Origin: DASSUW01 sp036520135
Lineage (GTDB): Bacteria > Actinomycetota > Thermoleophilia > Solirubrobacterales > Solirubrobacteraceae
Assembly (NCBI GenBank): GCA_036520135.1
Contig: DATDKF010000060.1
Span: 1-17,347, forward strand
Reading direction: 5' to 3'
DNA length: 17,347 bases
In this document: positions 13,708 through 17,347 of the stretch, piece by piece
Position numbering within the stretch: position 1 is the stretch's first letter
Layout of the letters: the number at the start of each line of letters is the position of its first letter
Position numbers and translations under genes: made by a program
Notes under the pieces: generated by a model
Database searches by the model: none
What the model was told of the DNA's origin: nothing
Seen by the model: only the letters and a program-made list of their open reading frames with translations

Positions 13708-14421
13708 ATGCAGGCTCGCTCACCTGCCGTGGCGGCGGTGTTCGATCCGGTGCAGACGGCGACGACCCTCGAGGAGACGGTCGAGCGCCTCGGCACCGCG
13801 ATCCGGCTCGGCCTGCTCGGCCCCGGCGACCGGCTGCCCCCGGAGCGCGACCTCGCGGACCAGCTCGGGATCGCCCGCTCGACCCTGCGCCAGGCGCTGA
13901 CCTCGCTCACCGAGAGCGGTCACCTGATCGCGCTGCGCGGCCGCGGCGGCGGCACGTTCGTGTCCGACGCCCCGCCGCTGGCCGAGAGCAGCCGCGTCGT
14001 GCTCGACGCCGGCCACTGGCGCGAGGTGCTCGACCAGCGGATCGCCGTCGAGGTCGGGACCGCCGTGCTGGCGTCCGAGCGCGCCGCCCCCGACGACCTG
14101 CTGCGGCTGCGCGAACACGTCGAGACGATGCGGATCGTCGAGGACTTCTCGGCCTACCGCCGCGCCGACGTGTTCTTCCACCTCGGGATCGCCGAGGCGG
14201 CGCGGTCGGCGCGGCTGCTGGCGGCGATGACCGAGCTCCAGGGCCAGATGAGCGAGCTGATCGGCCACATCGCCCACCCGGCGCCCGTGCTCGCGCGGTC
14301 CAACGAGCAGCACGCCGATCTCGTGGCGGCGCTCGAGCGGCGCGACGGCTGGGCGGCCGCGCAGATCGTGCGCGAGCACCTCAAGGGCACCGAGCAGGTA
14401 CTCGCCGGCCTCATGCCGTAG
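13708..14421 (+). CDS. FadR/GntR-family transcriptional regulator with FCD ligand domain
   Basis: 237 residues. A winged helix-turn-helix (about 22-86) has GDRLPPERDLADQLGIARSTLRQAL and the wing GRGGGTFV, typical of the GntR family. An all-helical FCD domain (about 95-230) carries the metal/ligand set D154, H158 (DVFFH), H202 (EQHADLV) and H224 (REHL). FCD regulators usually bind a small carboxylate, often through Zn2+ or Ni2+, and leave DNA when it is present. The start is ATG 13708, with no Shine-Dalgarno and a predicted transcript start 3 bases upstream. The gene sits between the two divergent metabolic operons next to a pair of direct repeats, so it is probably their local regulator. The effector is unknown. 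Confidence 0.9.
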   Translation: MQARSPAVAAVFDPVQTATTLEETVERLGTAIRLGLLGPGDRLPPERDLADQLGIARSTLRQALTSLTESGHLIALRGRGGGTFVSDAPPLAESSRVVLDAGHWREVLDQRIAVEVGTAVLASERAAPDDLLRLREHVETMRIVEDFSAYRRADVFFHLGIAEAARSARLLAAMTELQGQMSELIGHIAHPAPVLARSNEQHADLVAALERRDGWAAAQIVREHLKGTEQVLAGLMP

Positions 14422-14532
14422 TGCACGCGACCGGCATCTGGACCGGTCTGGCGGGCCCCGCCGGCGGCTGACCGGGACGTCGCCAGACGACCCGCCCATC
14501 TACCGGTCACATGCACTAATCTCGGCAAAGGT
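14422..14532. promoter_or_regulatory. Spacer after the regulator: hairpin and possible promoter
   Basis: This 111-bp spacer contains inverted repeat TCTGGCG (14447-14453)/CGCCAGA (14481-14487) enclosing a GC-rich inner hairpin (GGCGG/CCGCC near 14450-14462). That could end the regulator transcript, though it lacks a T run. ACCGGTC, itself near-palindromic, occurs twice (14442-14448, 14502-14508). TAATCT at 14518-14523 is a possible -10 for the hydrolase operon, with no convincing -35. Confidence 0.35.
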
Positions 14533-15258
14533 TTGCCCGAGAGACCTTTGATCGGGGTCTGCACCGCCCTCGAGCCGGCGCGGTTCGGCGTCTGGGACGG
14601 GATCGACACGCTGCTGCTCGACCGCCAGTACGTCGACGCGGTCCAGCGCGCCGGCGGTGTTGCGCTCATGCTCCCGCCCGACCCGGCCGTGACCGCCGAC
14701 CCCGACCGGGTGCTCGACCTGCTGGACGGGCTGATCCTGGCCGGCGGGCGCGACGTCGACCCGGCCGCCTACGGCGCCGAGCCGCACCCGCGGACCGACC
14801 CGCCGAGCAGCGAGCGCGACGCGTTCGAGATCGCGCTCGCGCGGCGGGCGCTGGAGCGCGACATCCCGCTGCTGGGCATCTGCCGCGGCATGCAGGTGAT
14901 GAACGTCGCGCGCGGCGGCACGCTCGTGCAGGACCTGCCCGAGCACGTCGGGCACGAGAACCACCGGCGGACGCCCGGGACGTTCGCGGGCAACGACCAC
15001 CCCGTCCGCCTCGGCGAGGAGTCGCTGGCCGCGGCGGCGGCGGGCGAGGTCCGGCACGCGACGCTGTCCCATCACCACCAGGGCGTCGACCGCATCGGCG
15101 ACGGCTTCGCCGTCAGCGGCTGGTCGGACGGCGACGACGTGCCCGAGGCGATCGAGGATCCCGGGCTGGGATTCGCGCTCGGCGTCCAGTGGCATCCCGA
15201 GGCCGACCCGGACTCGCAGGTCGTGGCGGCGCTGGTCGAGGCGGCCCGGCGAAGGTGA
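14533..15258 (+). CDS. PuuD-like gamma-glutamyl amide hydrolase (class I glutamine-amidotransferase fold)
   Basis: 241 residues. PLIGVC near the start, LILAGGRDVDP (67-77) and LLGICRGMQVMN (113-124) are those of gamma-glutamyl-gamma-aminobutyrate hydrolases (PuuD) and relatives. The catalytic triad is visible: C117 in the nucleophile elbow, and H221 and E223 in VQWHPEAD. The family hydrolyses gamma-glutamyl amides to glutamate plus an amine or amino acid; the amine partner is unknown. There is no matching gamma-glutamyl ligase (glutamine-synthetase-like) in the window. The start is TTG 14533, but AAAGG sits only one base before it. An in-frame TTG at 14548 with GAGAG upstream is possible and would remove five residues. 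The product overlaps the next gene by 4 bp (GTGA), so translation is coupled. Confidence 0.83.
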   Translation: MPERPLIGVCTALEPARFGVWDGIDTLLLDRQYVDAVQRAGGVALMLPPDPAVTADPDRVLDLLDGLILAGGRDVDPAAYGAEPHPRTDPPSSERDAFEIALARRALERDIPLLGICRGMQVMNVARGGTLVQDLPEHVGHENHRRTPGTFAGNDHPVRLGEESLAAAAAGEVRHATLSHHHQGVDRIGDGFAVSGWSDGDDVPEAIEDPGLGFALGVQWHPEADPDSQVVAALVEAARRR

Positions 15259-16193
15259 AGAACGTCGCGGTCATCGGCGGCGGGGTCGTCGGGACTGCGG
15301 TGACGCTGGCGCTCGCGCGCCGCGGCGTGGACACGATCCTGCTCGAGGCCCGCGACCGGCTCGCGAGCGCGGCGAGCGGGTCGAACTCCGGGATCCTGCA
15401 CACCGGGTTCGACTCGACGCCCGGCGAGCTCGAGACGCGGCTGATCCTGCGGTCGGCCGAGCTGCGCGACGAGGTGCTCGAGACGCTGGACATCCCGGTC
15501 CGCCGCTGCGGGGCGGTCCTCAACGGCCGGATCATCGCCGGCGAGTCGATCACCGACCCCGTGCACTACACGCGAGCGCTGGCGGCCGCCGCGCAGTCGT
15601 GCGGCGCCGAGATCCGTACCGGCGTGCGGGTGACCGAGCGCCTCGACGCGCTGACGGTGAACTGCGGCGGCCTGTACGCCGACGAGGTCGCGCGGCTGTA
15701 CGGCGACGACTCATTCGAGATCTACCCCCGCAAGGGCGAGTTCTTCGTCTTCGACGGGATCGCGCTCGACCGCATCCTGCTCCCCATCCCCACGCGGCGC
15801 ACGAAAGGAGTGCTGGTGTTCCCGACGCTCGACGGCAAGGTCGTCGCCGGCCCCACGGCGGTCGACCAGACGGACAAGGAGGACTGGTCGGTGCGGCCCG
15901 GGGCGCTCGCCGAGGTGCGCGCCAAGGCGGCCGAGCTGCTGCCGGAGATCGCCGAGGCTGAGCCGATCGCGTCCTGGGCCGGCCTGCGGCCCGCCGGTCG
16001 CGGTGTCAACTACGTGATCCGGCGCGCGTCGGACGACCTGATCAACGTCGCCGCGATCCGCTCGACCGGGCTGACCGCCTCGCTGGGGATCGCCGAGTAC
16101 GTCGCCGGGATGATCGCGCCGCGCGCGCCGGAGCGCCCGCTGCCGCGCGTCACGGTGCCCGAAGCCGAGGAGCCGTGGTGGCGCCGCTCCTGA
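15255..16193 (+). CDS. Short GlpA/LhgO-like FAD-dependent oxidoreductase
   Basis: 312 residues from GTG 15255, which overlaps the upstream TGA. NVAVIGGGVVGTAV (3-16) is the FAD loop, LLEARDRLASAASGSNSGILHTGF (29-52) the flavin-contact segment of the glycerol-3-phosphate dehydrogenase/L-2-hydroxyglutarate oxidase group, TVNCGGLYADEVA (134-146) the second nucleotide strand, and INVAAIRSTGLTASLGIAEYV (263-283) the C-terminal FAD-closing segment. Relatives are usually about 370-430 residues or longer. Here two usual stretches are missing: after RCGAVLNG (residues 84-98), and between VRVTE and LTVNCGG (124-136), where a beta meander is normally found. The frame is intact, codon use is like the neighbours, and the coupled gene order argues for a functional trimmed enzyme. 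It overlaps the downstream kinase by 16 bp and may oxidise that kinase's product. Confidence 0.8.
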   Translation: MKNVAVIGGGVVGTAVTLALARRGVDTILLEARDRLASAASGSNSGILHTGFDSTPGELETRLILRSAELRDEVLETLDIPVRRCGAVLNGRIIAGESITDPVHYTRALAAAAQSCGAEIRTGVRVTERLDALTVNCGGLYADEVARLYGDDSFEIYPRKGEFFVFDGIALDRILLPIPTRRTKGVLVFPTLDGKVVAGPTAVDQTDKEDWSVRPGALAEVRAKAAELLPEIAEAEPIASWAGLRPAGRGVNYVIRRASDDLINVAAIRSTGLTASLGIAEYVAGMIAPRAPERPLPRVTVPEAEEPWWRRS

Positions 16194-17347
16194 TCGGCAT
16201 CGACGAGGGGACGACCGCGGTCAAGGCGGTCCTGTACGACGAGCGGCTGGCGCCGCTCAAGGAGGCGCGGCGGCGCAAGCAGTCCCGCCACCCCCACCCC
16301 GGCTGGGTCGAGCAGGACCCCGAGGAGATCCTCGCGTCGGTCGTCGACGCGGTCGCCGAGCTGCTCGACGGCGCGCCCGGCGAGGTCGTGGGCTGCGGGC
16401 TCGACCACCAGGGCGAGTCGGTGCTCGCGTGGGACGGCGACACCGGCAGGCCGCTCTCTCCCGTCATCGTCTGGCAGGACAAGCGGCAGACCGCGATCCT
16501 CGACGCCTTGGCCGGCGACGAGGACGAGATCCGCGCGCGCAGCGGCCTGCCGATCGACCCGTACTTCTCGTCCGGCAAGTACGCGTGGCTGCTGCAGAAC
16601 GGGCTCGACGTCACGGACTCGCTGCGGCTCGGGAACGTCGACGCCTGGATCTGCGACCGGCTCGGCGCCGGCTTCGCCACCGACGCATCGACCGCGTCGC
16701 GCACGCAGCTGCACCGGCTCGGCGACCCGGGCTGGGACCCGTGGCTGTGCGAGCGCTTCGGCGTGCCCGCGGGCGCGCTGCCGCCGGTCGGCGACAGCGT
16801 CGGCGACCTCGGCACGCTCAGTCACGAGCGCTGGCCGGTCGACCTGCCGCTGACCGCCCGCGTCGTCGACCAGCAGGCGGCGCTCGCCGGCGCCGGCTGC
16901 GTCGTCCCCGGGCGCGTGAAGGCGACCTACGGGACCGGCGTGTTCGTGCTCGCCCACGTCGGCGACGCGGTCCCGGAGGCCGCGGGCGGGCTGCTTCCGA
17001 CGGCCGCGTGGCGGATCGGCGGCCGCACCGAGTACGCGCTCGACGGCGGCGTGTTCGCGGCCGGCGAGATGCTCGAGTGGCTGTGCCGCGAGCTCGGCCT
17101 CGCCGCCGAGCCGGCCGCGCTCGGCGCGCTCGCCCGCGGCGCCGAGAGCTCGGGCGGCGTGCGCATCCTCCCCGGGATCACCGGGGTCGGCGCGCCCTGG
17201 TGGCGCCCTGACGCGCGCGGCACGATCGCCGGGCTGACGGCGGGAACGCAGCGCGCGCAGGTCGCGCGCGCGGCGCTCGAGGGCATCGCGTGGCGGGTCG
17301 CCGACGTGATCGCGGCGGTGCGCGAGTCGGTGCCCGTCGACACGCTC
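16178..17347 (+). CDS. Glycerol-kinase-like FGGY carbohydrate kinase (3' end outside window)
   Basis: 390 codons are visible and the frame is still open at the window end; the family is usually about 490-510 residues. IGIDEGTTAVKAVLYD (6-21) is the phosphate-1 motif, HPGWVEQDPEEI (40-51), DPYFSSGKYAWLL (127-139), VVDQQAALAGAG (229-240) and KATYGTGVFVL (248-258) follow glycerol kinase closely, with D231 as the likely catalytic base. Glycerol kinases bind glycerol with an Arg-Glu pair in NQRET; here the segment is DHQGES, so the arginine is replaced by glycine (G79) while E80 is kept. The substrate may therefore be a different polyol or sugar alcohol. GTG 16178 is chosen because GAGGAG (16167-16172) ends five bases upstream; GTG 16175 is too close. 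It overlaps the flavoprotein gene by 16 bp, so it is part of the same operon. Confidence 0.85.
   Translation, partial: MAPLLIGIDEGTTAVKAVLYDERLAPLKEARRRKQSRHPHPGWVEQDPEEILASVVDAVAELLDGAPGEVVGCGLDHQGESVLAWDGDTGRPLSPVIVWQDKRQTAILDALAGDEDEIRARSGLPIDPYFSSGKYAWLLQNGLDVTDSLRLGNVDAWICDRLGAGFATDASTASRTQLHRLGDPGWDPWLCERFGVPAGALPPVGDSVGDLGTLSHERWPVDLPLTARVVDQQAALAGAGCVVPGRVKATYGTGVFVLAHVGDAVPEAAGGLLPTAAWRIGGRTEYALDGGVFAAGEMLEWLCRELGLAAEPAALGALARGAESSGGVRILPGITGVGAPWWRPDARGTIAGLTAGTQRAQVARAALEGIAWRVADVIAAVRESVPVDTL

Noticed and set aside
6513..15258. A complete Puu polyamine pathway formed by the PuuB-like and PuuD-like genes
   Set aside because: The two genes are over 6 kb apart in different transcription units. 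No gamma-glutamylputrescine synthetase or aldehyde dehydrogenase is present, and both families have many other substrates.
15255..16193. The short GlpA-like gene as a pseudogene
   Set aside because: There is no stop or frameshift, both FAD loops are kept, codon use is normal and it is translationally coupled to both neighbours.

Overview
The window is a very GC-rich, gene-dense bacterial chromosome segment. Genes sit almost end to end, GTG and TTG starts are common, and Shine-Dalgarno sequences are often weak or absent. These traits, together with the SLT/M23-like/M15-like wall enzyme, the secreted 'IDDVYVDP' protein and the FadR-linked flavoenzyme cluster, resemble actinobacteria of the class Thermoleophilia (Solirubrobacterales: Solirubrobacter, Conexibacter). 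That placement comes from recall of similar proteins, not from a search. I see no rRNA, tRNA, CRISPR array, insertion sequence or phage gene. No stretch longer than 300 bases lacks a gene; the largest gap is 198 bases (2676-2872 and adjoining).

Left part (1-9959), housekeeping, envelope and signalling. The window opens in the 3' end of a ROK-family gene, followed without a gap by a TTG-started Fpg/Nei DNA glycosylase. Facing it is a two-gene unit (GNAT acetyltransferase, then a half-size FUSC/aromatic-acid-exporter-like membrane protein). A divergent spacer with hairpins leads into a large secreted wall enzyme. Then come a CPA1-type sodium/proton antiporter (minus), a PuuB-like flavin amine oxidase (plus), a membrane-anchored HD-GYP cyclic-di-GMP phosphodiesterase (minus) and a small secreted beta-rich protein (plus). 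At all four convergent junctions the genes overlap or nearly touch, and a hairpin follows one of the two stop codons inside the opposing coding region.

Right part (9969-17347), a divergent catabolic locus around a FadR-type regulator. Leftward lie a TTG-started choline/ethanolamine-kinase-like phosphotransferase, an 808-residue dimethylglycine/sarcosine-dehydrogenase-like flavoenzyme with a folate-binding GcvT half (11-bp overlap), and a small SCP2-like protein. Rightward lie the regulator, then a PuuD-like class I glutamine-amidotransferase-fold hydrolase, an unusually short GlpA/LhgO-like flavoprotein (4-bp overlap) and a glycerol-kinase-like FGGY kinase (16-bp overlap) that runs off the window. 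Two copies of an 11-bp direct repeat flank the regulator promoter. The enzyme set suggests breakdown of an N-methylated amine or amino-alcohol, possibly glycerol-linked, with kinase, oxidative demethylation to tetrahydrofolate and gamma-glutamyl amide hydrolysis. The substrate cannot be read from sequence. This locus is the best candidate here for an undescribed pathway.
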